From Lachnospiraceae bacterium (GTDB taxonomy: Bacteria > Bacillota > Clostridia > Lachnospirales > Lachnospiraceae), in NCBI GenBank assembly GCA_017613225.1, contig JAGAEH010000192.1, forward strand, positions 1 to 5,219: a DNA stretch of 5,219 nt, given 5' to 3'. Position 1 is the stretch's first letter. Each line of letters begins with the position of its first letter. Shown one piece after another: positions 1 to 5,219 of the stretch. The position numbers and the translations under genes were made by a program. A model generated the notes under the pieces. The model saw only the letters and a list, made by a program, of their open reading frames with translations, was not told the DNA's origin and did not search any database.

Positions 1-1566
1 CTCATCCAGAATGTAGGCCACGCCCACCAGGCCGCTGCCCACCTGGGTGGCCAGGCGGATGCGCTGCATCTCACCGCCGGACAGGGTGCTGGCGTTGCGG
101 GACAGGGACAGATAGTCCAGCCCCACTTCCTTCAAAAAGCCCAGTCTGGCGTAGACTTCCTTTAAGATGGAATGGCTGATGGTCTCCTGCATCTCGGAGA
201 AGCCCTGTTCCGTCTCCTTTAAGTATTCCATGCTGTCCGTGATGGACAGGTTCGTCAATTCATAGATGTTCTTTTTGCCCACGGTCACCGCCAGGGAGGT
301 CTTCTTCAGCCGCTGGCCGCCGCAGACGCTGCAGGGCGTCACCCGCATGAAAGTCTCGTATTCCGCCTTCATGGAGTCCTGCCCCGTCTCCCGGTAGCGC
401 CGCCACAGGTTCTTCAGCAGGCCCTCAAAGGCGATGTTGTAGACGATCTCGTTGCCCTCGTCGTTGGTGTATTCCACCGGGAAGCGCACGCCGCCGGTGC
501 CGTTTTCGATCACGTCCCGGGCTCTTTCGGGCAGGTCCTTCCAGGGCGTGTCCAGTGAAAATCCATACTTTTTCGCCAGTCCCCTGAAGATGGCGTTGGA
601 ATAGGAACCGTCCTTCCCCACGGAGCCCCAGCCGGTGGGCGAAATGGCGCCGTCGTTGAGGCTCTTGCTGGGATCGTCGATGATCAGGTCCATGTCGAAT
701 TCCATCTTAAAGCCCAGGCCGAAGCACTCCGGGCAGGCGCCGAAGGGGTTGTTGAAGGAGAAGCTGCGGGGCTCCACTTCCTCGATGCTCACACCGCAGT
801 CCGGGCAGGAAAAGCTCTGGGAAAAGTGGATGGGCTCCCCTGCCTCCCCCGGATCGACGGTGGCCAGGCCCCCGGACAGGGCCAGCGCCGTCTCCAGGGA
901 ATCGGTCAGGCGGTTCTCGATACCCTCCCGCACCACCAGACGGTCGATGACGACGTCGATGTTGTGCTTGATGTTCTTATCTAATTTGATCTCCTCCGAC
1001 AGCTCATACTCGCTGCCGTCCACCCGGGCCCGCACATAGCCGCTGCGCCGGGCCTGGTCCAGGACCTTGGCGTGTTCGCCCTTGCGGCCCCGCACCACGG
1101 GGGAGAGGATCTGGATGCGGCTGCGCTCCGGCAGCTCCAGCACCCGGTCCACCATCTGGTCCACGCTCTGGCGGCGGATCTCCCGGCCGCATTCCGGACA
1201 GTGGGGCGTGCCCACCCGGGCGTACAGCAGACGCAGGTAGTCGTAGATCTCCGTCACCGTGCCCACGGTGGAACGGGGGTTGCGGTTGGTGCCCTTCTGG
1301 TCGATGGAGATGGCGGGGGACAGACCCTCGATGCTCTCCACGTCCGGCTTTTCCATCTGCCCCAGAAACTGGCGCGCGTAGCTGGACAGGGACTCCATGT
1401 AGCGCCGCTGGCCCTCCGCGTAGATGGTATCAAAGGCCAGGGACGACTTGCCGCTGCCGGAAATGCCCGTCAGCACCACCAGTTCGCCCCTGGGGATGTC
1501 AATGGAAAGATCCTTCAAATTGTGCTCGTTGGCACCGCGTATTTTGATGTATTTCTTTTCAGCCAT
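1..1566 (-). CDS. uvrA: UvrA, excinuclease ABC subunit A (partial, N-terminal 522 codons)
   Basis: UvrA is the cytoplasmic damage-sensing ATPase of nucleotide excision repair; as a dimer it scans DNA and loads UvrB. The frame starts at the ATG at 1564-1566 (MAEKKYIKIRGANEHNLKDL) and is open to the left edge. Seen directly: a Walker A motif GISGSGKSS at residues 34-42 (Lys40); a CPEC pair at Cys123/Cys126; a four-cysteine zinc module at Cys254/Cys257 and Cys278/Cys281; a CSVCGG motif near residue 412; and the ABC signature LSGGEMQRIRLATQ near residues 495-508. The window ends at ILDE, inside Walker B of the first ATPase half. UvrA proteins are usually about 940 residues, so roughly 55% is present. 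The signature has Met where Ala is usual (LSGGEAQR), probably a tolerated variant. The ribosome site is weak (AGAAAG about 10 bases upstream). It lies 106 bases downstream of uvrB on the same strand and is probably co-transcribed with it. Identification is very secure. Confidence 0.97.
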   Translation of the reverse strand, partial: MAEKKYIKIRGANEHNLKDLSIDIPRGELVVLTGISGSGKSSLAFDTIYAEGQRRYMESLSSYARQFLGQMEKPDVESIEGLSPAISIDQKGTNRNPRSTVGTVTEIYDYLRLLYARVGTPHCPECGREIRRQSVDQMVDRVLELPERSRIQILSPVVRGRKGEHAKVLDQARRSGYVRARVDGSEYELSEEIKLDKNIKHNIDVVIDRLVVREGIENRLTDSLETALALSGGLATVDPGEAGEPIHFSQSFSCPDCGVSIEEVEPRSFSFNNPFGACPECFGLGFKMEFDMDLIIDDPSKSLNDGAISPTGWGSVGKDGSYSNAIFRGLAKKYGFSLDTPWKDLPERARDVIENGTGGVRFPVEYTNDEGNEIVYNIAFEGLLKNLWRRYRETGQDSMKAEYETFMRVTPCSVCGGQRLKKTSLAVTVGKKNIYELTNLSITDSMEYLKETEQGFSEMQETISHSILKEVYARLGFLKEVGLDYLSLSRNASTLSGGEMQRIRLATQVGSGLVGVAYILDE

Positions 1567-1589
1567 GCGATTGTCGCTTTCTGTTTTAT

Positions 1590-1672
1590 GGATTCTTCGC
1601 TTCGCTCAGAATGACAGGTTTACGCGTCATCCTGAGCGGAGTCCGCTTTTGGGGACGCAGTCGAAGGATCCC
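1590..1672. repeat. Paired inverted dispersed-type repeats in the uvrB-uvrA gap
   Basis: Two related repeat units face each other. Unit one is 1590-1616 (starts GGATTCTTCG, ends CAGAATGACA). Unit two is 1626-1672 (starts GTCATCCTGAG, ends CGAAGGATCC). CTCAGAATGAC at 1605-1615 pairs with 1626-1636 at 10 of 11 positions, and GGATTCTTCG at 1590-1599 pairs with 1662-1671 at 9 of 10. The loop is about 9 bases. Unit two carries roughly 25 extra bases (1637-1661), including the small palindrome GCGGAGTCCGC. In the uvrB mRNA this could form a long imperfect hairpin that begins at the uvrB stop codon. Sequences of the form GTCATTCTGAGCG...GAATC are, from general knowledge, common intergenic repeats in many bacteria; I cannot assign a named family. 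There is no T-run after the stem in the uvr direction, so it does not look like a terminator. Confidence 0.75.
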
Positions 1673-3667
1673 CTACCTTTTTATATGTTTCTTCGCCTCG
1701 ATCATCTTGTCACGCAGCACGGCGGCCTCCTCGAAATTCAGGTCCGCGGCGGCCCGGGACATGTTCCGCTTCAGCTCCTCGATCACTGCCTTCAGCTCCT
1801 TGTCGTCCATGGACTCGAAGTCCTTCTCCAGTTTCTGGGACTTCTTCGTCTGCACGCTCTCGGTGATGCGGATGATGTCCCGCACCGCCTTTTTGATGGT
1901 CTGGGGCGTGATGCCGTGAGCTTCGTTGTAAGCGTTCTGGATGCTGCGGCGGCGCTCCGTCTCGGAGATGGCCTTCTGCATGGACTCCGTCATCACGTCC
2001 GCGTACATGATCACGTGGCCGTCGGCGTTGCGGGCTGCGCGGCCGATGGTCTGGATCAGGGAAGTCTCCGAACGCAGGAAGCCTTCCTTGTCCGCGTCCA
2101 GGATCGCCACCAGCGATACCTCCGGGATGTCCAGGCCCTCCCGCAGCAGGTTGATGCCCACCAGCACGTCAAAGACGTTCATGCGCATGTCTCGGATGAT
2201 CTCCATGCGTTCCAGGGTATCGATATCGGAATGCAGGTACCGCACCCGGATCCCCGCCTCCCGCAGGAAGTCCGTCAGGTCCTCCGCCATCCGCTTGGTC
2301 AGGGTGGTGATCATCACCTTGTTGCCCTTTTCCGTCTCCCGGCGGATCTCGCCGATCAGGTCGTCCACCTGGCCGGCCACCGGCCGCACGTCCACCTTGG
2401 GATCCAGCAGGCCCGTGGGGCGGATGATCTGCTCCGTGCGCAGGCTCTCGTGCTCCCGCTCGTAGTCCGCCGGCGTGGCGGAGGTAAACATCACCTGGTT
2501 CAGCTTAGATTCGAACTCCCCGAAGTTGAGGGGCCGGTTGTCCAGGGCGGAGGGCAGGCGGAAGCCATAGTCCACCAGAGTCTGCTTGCGGGAGCGGTCG
2601 CCGAAGTACATGCCCCGTACCTGGGGCAGCGTCATGTGGGACTCGTCCACGATCAGCAGAAAGTCCTTGGGGAAATAGTCCAGCAGCGTATGGGGCGTGG
2701 CCCCTGCAGGCAGTCCGATCAGGTGCCTGGAATAGTTCTCTATGCCGGAGCAGAAGCCGGTCTCCCGCAGCATCTCCACGTCGAAATTCGTGCGTTCCGC
2801 GATGCGCTGGGCCTCGATCAGCTTATCTTCTCTCTTAAAGTGGTCCACCTGGACCGCCAGTTCCTCTTCGATGGCCTTGATGGCCGCCGCCAGCTTCTCC
2901 TCCGACACCACATAGTGGGAGGCGGGAAAGATGGCGATGTGCTCCAGGCGGGCCTTGATCTCGCCGGTGATGGTGTCGATCTCCGTGATCCGGTCCACTT
3001 CGTCCCCGAAGAACTCGATGCGCACCGCCGTGTCGCCGGTGTCCGCCGTGATCAGTTCGATCACGTCCCCCCGCACCCGGAAAGTGCCCCGGTGCAGGTC
3101 CATGTCGTTGCGGTCGTACTGGATCTCCACCAGCTTTTTGATCACTTCGTCCCGGTCCTTGATCATGCCGGGCCGCAGGGAGATCACCATGTTCTTGTAA
3201 TCCACCGGGCTGCCCAGGCCGTAGATGCAGGACACCGAAGCCACGATGATCACGTCGTCCCGCTCCGACAGCGCCGCCGTGGCGGAGTGGCGCAGGCGGT
3301 CGATCTCGTCGTTGATGGCCGAATCTTTGGCAATATAGGTGTCTGTCGAAGGCACGTAGGCCTCCGGCTGATAGTAGTCGTAATAGGATACAAAGTACTC
3401 CACGGAATTCTCCGGGAAAAATTCCTTGAATTCGGAATAGAGCTGGGCCGCCAGCGTCTTGTTGTGGGCCAGCACCAGCGTGGGTTTCTGCAGTCCCTGG
3501 ATCACGTTGGCCATGGTGAAGGTCTTGCCGGAACCGGTGACGCCCAGAAGCGTCTGAAACTTGTTGCCGGCCTTAAAACCGTTCACCAGTGCTTCGATGG
3601 CCTGGGGCTGGTCTCCCGTGGGAGCGAATTCACTGTGGATCTTAAAGGGTATTTTCATGTCAGGCAT
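1673..3667 (-). CDS. uvrB: UvrB, excinuclease ABC subunit B
   Basis: UvrB is the central protein of nucleotide excision repair. It takes damaged DNA from UvrA, verifies the lesion with a beta-hairpin and recruits UvrC, which makes the incisions. The protein is 664 residues, normal for the family (about 660-675). Seen in order: the N-terminal GDQPQAI motif (18-24); Walker A GVTGSGKT (42-49); the motif TLVLAHNKTLAAQL (63-76); the Tyr-rich beta-hairpin region YFVSYYDYYQPEAY (91-104); the Walker B-like box DESH (341-344); helicase motif VI QTIGRAAR with Arg543 and Arg546; and a C-terminal UVR domain (about 623-657), which contacts UvrC. All key residues are present. The ATG at 3667 gives MPDMKIPF; an internal ATG at 3658 gives MKIPF. 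Neither has a Shine-Dalgarno. A TATAAT box ends 7 bases before the first ATG, suggesting leaderless translation. It is first in the operon, followed by uvrA. Confidence 0.98.
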   Translation of the reverse strand: MPDMKIPFKIHSEFAPTGDQPQAIEALVNGFKAGNKFQTLLGVTGSGKTFTMANVIQGLQKPTLVLAHNKTLAAQLYSEFKEFFPENSVEYFVSYYDYYQPEAYVPSTDTYIAKDSAINDEIDRLRHSATAALSERDDVIIVASVSCIYGLGSPVDYKNMVISLRPGMIKDRDEVIKKLVEIQYDRNDMDLHRGTFRVRGDVIELITADTGDTAVRIEFFGDEVDRITEIDTITGEIKARLEHIAIFPASHYVVSEEKLAAAIKAIEEELAVQVDHFKREDKLIEAQRIAERTNFDVEMLRETGFCSGIENYSRHLIGLPAGATPHTLLDYFPKDFLLIVDESHMTLPQVRGMYFGDRSRKQTLVDYGFRLPSALDNRPLNFGEFESKLNQVMFTSATPADYEREHESLRTEQIIRPTGLLDPKVDVRPVAGQVDDLIGEIRRETEKGNKVMITTLTKRMAEDLTDFLREAGIRVRYLHSDIDTLERMEIIRDMRMNVFDVLVGINLLREGLDIPEVSLVAILDADKEGFLRSETSLIQTIGRAARNADGHVIMYADVMTESMQKAISETERRRSIQNAYNEAHGITPQTIKKAVRDIIRITESVQTKKSQKLEKDFESMDDKELKAVIEELKRNMSRAAADLNFEEAAVLRDKMIEAKKHIKR

Positions 3668-3674
3668 AAATGAG

Positions 3675-3704
3675 ATTATACCATAGAAAACGATTGTTTG
3701 ATAA
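3675..3704 (-). promoter_or_regulatory. Extended -10 promoter for uvrB (uvrBA)
   Basis: Read on the minus strand, a perfect TATAAT lies at 3680-3675, preceded by TGG at 3683-3681, forming an extended -10 (TGnTATAAT). A weak -35, TTATCA at 3704-3699 (4 of 6 to TTGACA), is spaced 18 bases away. The predicted transcript start is about 3668, within a base or two of the uvrB ATG at 3667. The -10 is strong by eye; the -35 is doubtful, which is usual for extended -10 promoters. Confidence 0.7.
3687..3700. promoter_or_regulatory. Candidate LexA (SOS) operator upstream of uvrB
   Basis: On the minus strand the site reads CAAACAATCGTTTT, with a perfect AAAC-N4-GTTT dyad (3688-3699). Against the Bacillus-type LexA consensus CGAACRNRYGTTYC it fits at 11 of 14 positions, counting the N; the changes include G-to-A in the left half and C-to-T in the right. 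It sits between the -35 and -10 of the uvrB promoter, where a bound repressor would block polymerase. uvrB and uvrA are classic SOS genes in Firmicutes, which supports the assignment. Clostridial LexA sites vary, and no lexA gene is in view, so this is an inference. Confidence 0.5.
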
Positions 3705-3769
3705 TGAAAAATTCGTGAAGTACCGGCGCCGGGATTTATGACTTTTCTTTAAATATTTCCTACATACTG

Positions 3770-3798
3770 TGGACGCGCCCCGTGATTTGTGCTATATT
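3770..3798 (+). promoter_or_regulatory. Candidate extended -10 promoter for the deacetylase gene
   Basis: TATATT lies at 3793-3798 with TGC immediately before it (3790-3792), an extended -10. TGGACG at 3770-3775 is a 4-of-6 match to a -35 at a 17-base spacing. The predicted transcript start is about 3804-3806, only 2-4 bases before the ATG at 3808. It points away from the uvrB promoter; the two -35 regions are about 65 bases apart. Confidence 0.55.
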
Positions 3799-3807
3799 TT
3801 GATGGTT

Positions 3808-4875
3808 ATGAAAAAGATACTTATCCCTATATTATTAACGATCGTTGCTGTTACTGCCGTCATGCTGATCGGCAAGTCCAAAGGCTGGTTCGACCGCTGG
3901 CTGACGCCCCGCACCACGGAGGTCTCCTTTGAGACCGGGGAGAGCGAAAAGACCTCTCCGCAGGAAAAGACCACCGCTCCGGAACCGGATACCATGGTGG
4001 TGATCGATCCCATCGAGGGCGGCGACGTAACTGCCGCTCCGGACACGTCAGCGCCCGAGACCACGCCTGCTGCCCCGGCCACCACGGAGGCTCCGCAGAC
4101 CACGGAAGCGCCTGAGACTACGGAAGCGCCGCAGACCACGGCGGCCCCTCAGACCACGGAAGATGAACCCCAGACTTCCGGTTCTTCCGAGCGTCCCACC
4201 TCCGGCGACGGCAAGAAGTACGTGGCCCTGACCTTCGACGACGGCCCCGACATGCGCTACACCTCCAGCACCAAGCGCATTCTGGACATCCTGGAGCAGT
4301 ACGGCGCCAAGGCGACTTTCTTCACCCTGGCCAGCCAGCTGGATTACAACGGCGTGGCGGATGAAAATACCGGTGAGACCTTCGCGCAGCGCAACGCGAA
4401 GCTGATCAAGCGGGCCTCCGACCTGGGGATGGAGATCGGCACCCACACCTACAACCACAAAAATCTGAACACCCTCTCCACCGAGGAGATCCAGAAGGAA
4501 CTGTACTCTGCCATCGAAAAGGTGGAGGCCATCACAGGGAAGGAGATACAGATCATGCGGCCTCCCTACGGCAATGCCAACCAGAAGGTGCAGGACGCCA
4601 TCAACATGCCCATGATCATCTGGGATGTGGACTCCCTGGACTGGGAAAGCAAGGATCCCGACAAGATCTACAGCCGGGTCATGAGCACCGTACAGCCTGG
4701 TTCCATCATTCTGATGCACGACATCTACAATACCACCGCGGACGGCGTGGCCCTGGTGGTGCCGGCGCTGATCGAGAAGGGCTATACCATCGTGACCGTC
4801 AGCGAGCTGTACCGGATCTACGGGAAGGAACTGCAGCCCCATCACGTGTACATGGCTCCCTGGTATGACGACTGA
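3808..4875 (+). CDS. Membrane-anchored polysaccharide deacetylase (CE4/NodB family), probably a peptidoglycan GlcNAc deacetylase
   Basis: Enzymes of this family remove N-acetyl groups from cell-wall or other surface glycans; in Firmicutes, deacetylated peptidoglycan typically resists lysozyme. The protein is 355 residues from the ATG at 3808. Residues 4-21 form a hydrophobic helix after MKK, with no clear signal-peptidase site or lipobox, so an uncleaved anchor is likely. Residues about 28-133 are a Thr/Pro/Glu-rich stalk containing TTEAPQ-type repeats. The catalytic domain (about 137-345) carries all five CE4 motifs: TFDDGP (142-147; Asp144 the likely base, Asp145 a metal ligand), HTYNH (His213 and His217, metal ligands), RPPYG (251-255), DVDSLDW (273-279) and LMHD (302-305, His304). 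An upstream GTG at 3769 would add 13 residues with no ribosome site and would overlap the promoter, so it is rejected; the ATG at 3802 is possible. No Shine-Dalgarno precedes any start. The exact substrate cannot be read from the sequence. Confidence 0.93.
   Translation: MKKILIPILLTIVAVTAVMLIGKSKGWFDRWLTPRTTEVSFETGESEKTSPQEKTTAPEPDTMVVIDPIEGGDVTAAPDTSAPETTPAAPATTEAPQTTEAPETTEAPQTTAAPQTTEDEPQTSGSSERPTSGDGKKYVALTFDDGPDMRYTSSTKRILDILEQYGAKATFFTLASQLDYNGVADENTGETFAQRNAKLIKRASDLGMEIGTHTYNHKNLNTLSTEEIQKELYSAIEKVEAITGKEIQIMRPPYGNANQKVQDAINMPMIIWDVDSLDWESKDPDKIYSRVMSTVQPGSIILMHDIYNTTADGVALVVPALIEKGYTIVTVSELYRIYGKELQPHHVYMAPWYDD
4081..4152 (+). repeat. Four 18-base tandem repeats encoding TTEAPQ in the deacetylase stalk
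   Basis: Four in-frame 18-base units start at 4081, 4099, 4117 and 4135, encoding TTEAPQ, TTEAPE, TTEAPQ and TTAAPQ (residues 92-115). A degenerate fifth unit (TTEDEPQ) follows. Units differ mainly at third codon positions. Such Thr/Pro stalks usually space a catalytic domain away from the membrane. The copy number could vary between strains through slippage or recombination. Confidence 0.9.
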
Positions 4876-4902
4876 TCCCTTATTCTGCTGATATAACCAC
4901 GC

Positions 4903-4931
4903 AAAAGACAGCCCCCGCGGGCTGTCTTTTT
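4903..4931 (+). terminator. Rho-independent terminator 1 after the deacetylase gene
   Basis: A perfect 12-base-pair stem pairs AAAAGACAGCCC (4903-4914) with GGGCTGTCTTTT (4919-4930) around the loop CCGC. It ends in a T-run, starting 28 bases after the stop codon. The A-run on the left arm could also allow function on the opposite strand. Confidence 0.93.
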
Positions 4932-4970
4932 ATGGACTACTGATCCCGCATTCTACTGATATATACACGC

Positions 4971-5000
4971 AAAAGACAACCCCGCCGGGCTGTCTTTTTT
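4971..5000 (+). terminator. Rho-independent terminator 2 (duplicate copy)
   Basis: The left arm AAAAGACAACCC (4971-4982) pairs with GGGCTGTCTTTT (4987-4998) except for one A-C mismatch (4979 with 4990), where terminator 1 has a G-C pair. The loop is CGCC and the tail is six T residues (4995-5000). It is a slightly decayed copy, probably still working as a backup. Confidence 0.85.
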
Positions 5001-5033
5001 CATGTATGACGTCGATCAGATAGGAGGATACAG

Positions 5034-5219
5034 ATGCTTTATCGTGCTGTGGAAGACCCGCAGCAGGGACAAAAGCTACTAAGCTCAGCTTCCGTGCAGA
5101 TGAACGCGGCCCTTCCTGCGGAACTCGCTGCGCTCAGACAGGTCCTCGGAAGGGCCTATCTGCCCGTTGCTTCGCTAAGGGCTTTTGTCAAATGCTGCTT
5201 GGTCTTTGCCACAGCACGA
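5034..5219 (+). CDS. Unrecognised short open frame with strong ribosome site (partial or spurious)
   Basis: A perfect AGGAGG at 5022-5027 sits 6 bases before an ATG at 5034, the best Shine-Dalgarno in the window. The frame stays open for 62 codons to the right edge, beginning MLYRAVEDPQQGQKLL and ending CCLVFATAR. I recognise no domain. Nearly all of it lies inside a long imperfect palindrome, which argues against an ordinary protein. In GC-rich DNA, 62 codons without a stop is not strong evidence. No promoter is visible between terminator 2 and the ATG. Possible readings are a genuine start of a gene interrupted after about three codons by an inserted repeat, a translated repeat, or chance. 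Low confidence. Confidence 0.25.
   Translation, partial: MLYRAVEDPQQGQKLLSSASVQMNAALPAELAALRQVLGRAYLPVASLRAFVKCCLVFATAR
5042..5219. repeat. Large imperfect palindrome: MITE-like element or structured RNA (may extend past the edge)
   Basis: The two ends are perfect 11-base inverted repeats: TCGTGCTGTGG (5042-5052) and CCACAGCACGA (5209-5219). Further paired blocks nest inward: AAGACC (5053-5058) with GGTCTT (5201-5206); GCAGCA (5060-5065) with TGCTGC (5193-5198); GACAAAAGC (5068-5076) with GCTTTTGTC (5181-5189); GCAGAT (5096-5101) with ATCTGC (5158-5163); and GGCCCTTCC (5108-5116) with GGAAGGGCC (5148-5156). A 31-base apical segment spans 5117-5147. Local side hairpins are possible on each arm: AAGCT/AGCTT at 5073-5091 and GCCC/GGGC at 5162-5182. 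The whole 178 bases could fold into one long hairpin. There is no transposase. A miniature inverted-repeat element and a structured RNA gene both fit. The outer boundary is unknown because the window ends exactly here. Confidence 0.72.

Larger units (their letters stand above)
4864..5000 (+). repeat. Tandem duplication of gene 3' end plus terminator
   Basis: Copy one (4864-4930) begins inside the deacetylase gene at its TATGACGACTGA end. Copy two (4931-5000) begins TATGGACTACTGA. The period is 68 bases, or 67 at the extreme left because of one indel. Shared blocks include ACTGATCCC (4871 and 4939), ATTCT-CTGATATA, ACGCAAAAGACA and GGGCTGTCTTTT. The copies differ at roughly ten positions, so the duplication is not very recent. 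Copy two therefore carries a relic of the stop-codon region followed by a second terminator. Confidence 0.88.

Noticed and set aside
635..1614. Open frames of 62 to 180 codons in the uvrA region on both strands
   Set aside because: The UvrA frame is intact across the entire region with its zinc modules and Walker A in place, so these are shadow frames.
1424..3673. A 749-codon open frame on the plus strand opposite uvrB
   Set aside because: It is fully antisense to a complete, motif-verified uvrB. Its translation is rich in His, Val, Leu and Gln with no recognisable domain. This is typical of the mirror frame of a GC-rich gene.
3723..3732. The perfect 10-base palindrome CCGGCGCCGG between the two divergent promoters
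   Set aside because: It could be an operator, but it is short, made only of G and C, single, and does not overlap either predicted promoter core. No regulator can be assigned.
3769..3807. An upstream GTG start for the deacetylase, adding 13 residues
   Set aside because: There is no Shine-Dalgarno. It would put a non-hydrophobic leader before an otherwise textbook MKK-hydrophobic N-terminus, and the segment coincides with the predicted promoter.
4048..4845. A 265-codon open frame on the minus strand opposite the deacetylase
   Set aside because: It is antisense to a gene with all five CE4 motifs. Its end is low-complexity Arg/Gly sequence produced by the Thr/Pro repeat on the other strand, and no ribosome site is evident.
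5162..5186. A terminator-like hairpin GCCC...GGGC followed by TTTT
   Set aside because: The stem is only 4 base pairs with a 13-base loop and the T-run is short. The same bases pair better as part of the long palindrome.

Overview
The window looks like chromosomal DNA from a fairly GC-rich member of the Firmicutes, probably class Clostridia. The evidence is a uvrB-uvrA gene order, Firmicutes-like protein sequences, a surface-anchored CE4 deacetylase, rho-independent terminators and GC-rich third codon positions. The species cannot be named from the sequence. No phage, plasmid, CRISPR or transposase gene is visible.

Layout. Positions 1-1566 (minus) hold the N-terminal 522 codons of uvrA, which runs off the left edge. 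Positions 1567-1672 are a 106-base gap filled by two inverted copies of a dispersed-type repeat. Positions 1673-3667 (minus) hold a complete uvrB. Positions 3668-3807 are a divergent promoter region. On the left it carries an extended -10 promoter for uvrB with a LexA-like palindrome in the -35/-10 spacer. On the right it carries an extended -10 promoter for the next gene. Positions 3808-4875 (plus) encode a complete membrane-anchored polysaccharide (probably peptidoglycan) deacetylase with a Thr/Pro-rich stalk. Positions 4864-5000 are a tandem duplication of the 3' end of that gene plus its terminator, giving two terminators in a row. Positions 5022-5219 hold a strong Shine-Dalgarno sequence and a short unrecognised open frame. 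That frame runs straight into a roughly 178-base imperfect palindrome reaching the right edge.

UvrB and UvrA work together: the UvrA dimer finds DNA damage and loads UvrB, which then recruits UvrC for excision. Their order, strand and candidate SOS operator suggest one damage-inducible uvrBA transcript. The deacetylase is divergent and functionally separate.

The least ordinary points are the large hairpin at the right edge, the duplicated terminator, the paired repeats inside the uvrB-uvrA gap, and the lack of a Shine-Dalgarno in front of both divergent genes. In both of those genes the -10 box lies so close to the ATG that leaderless transcription is likely.
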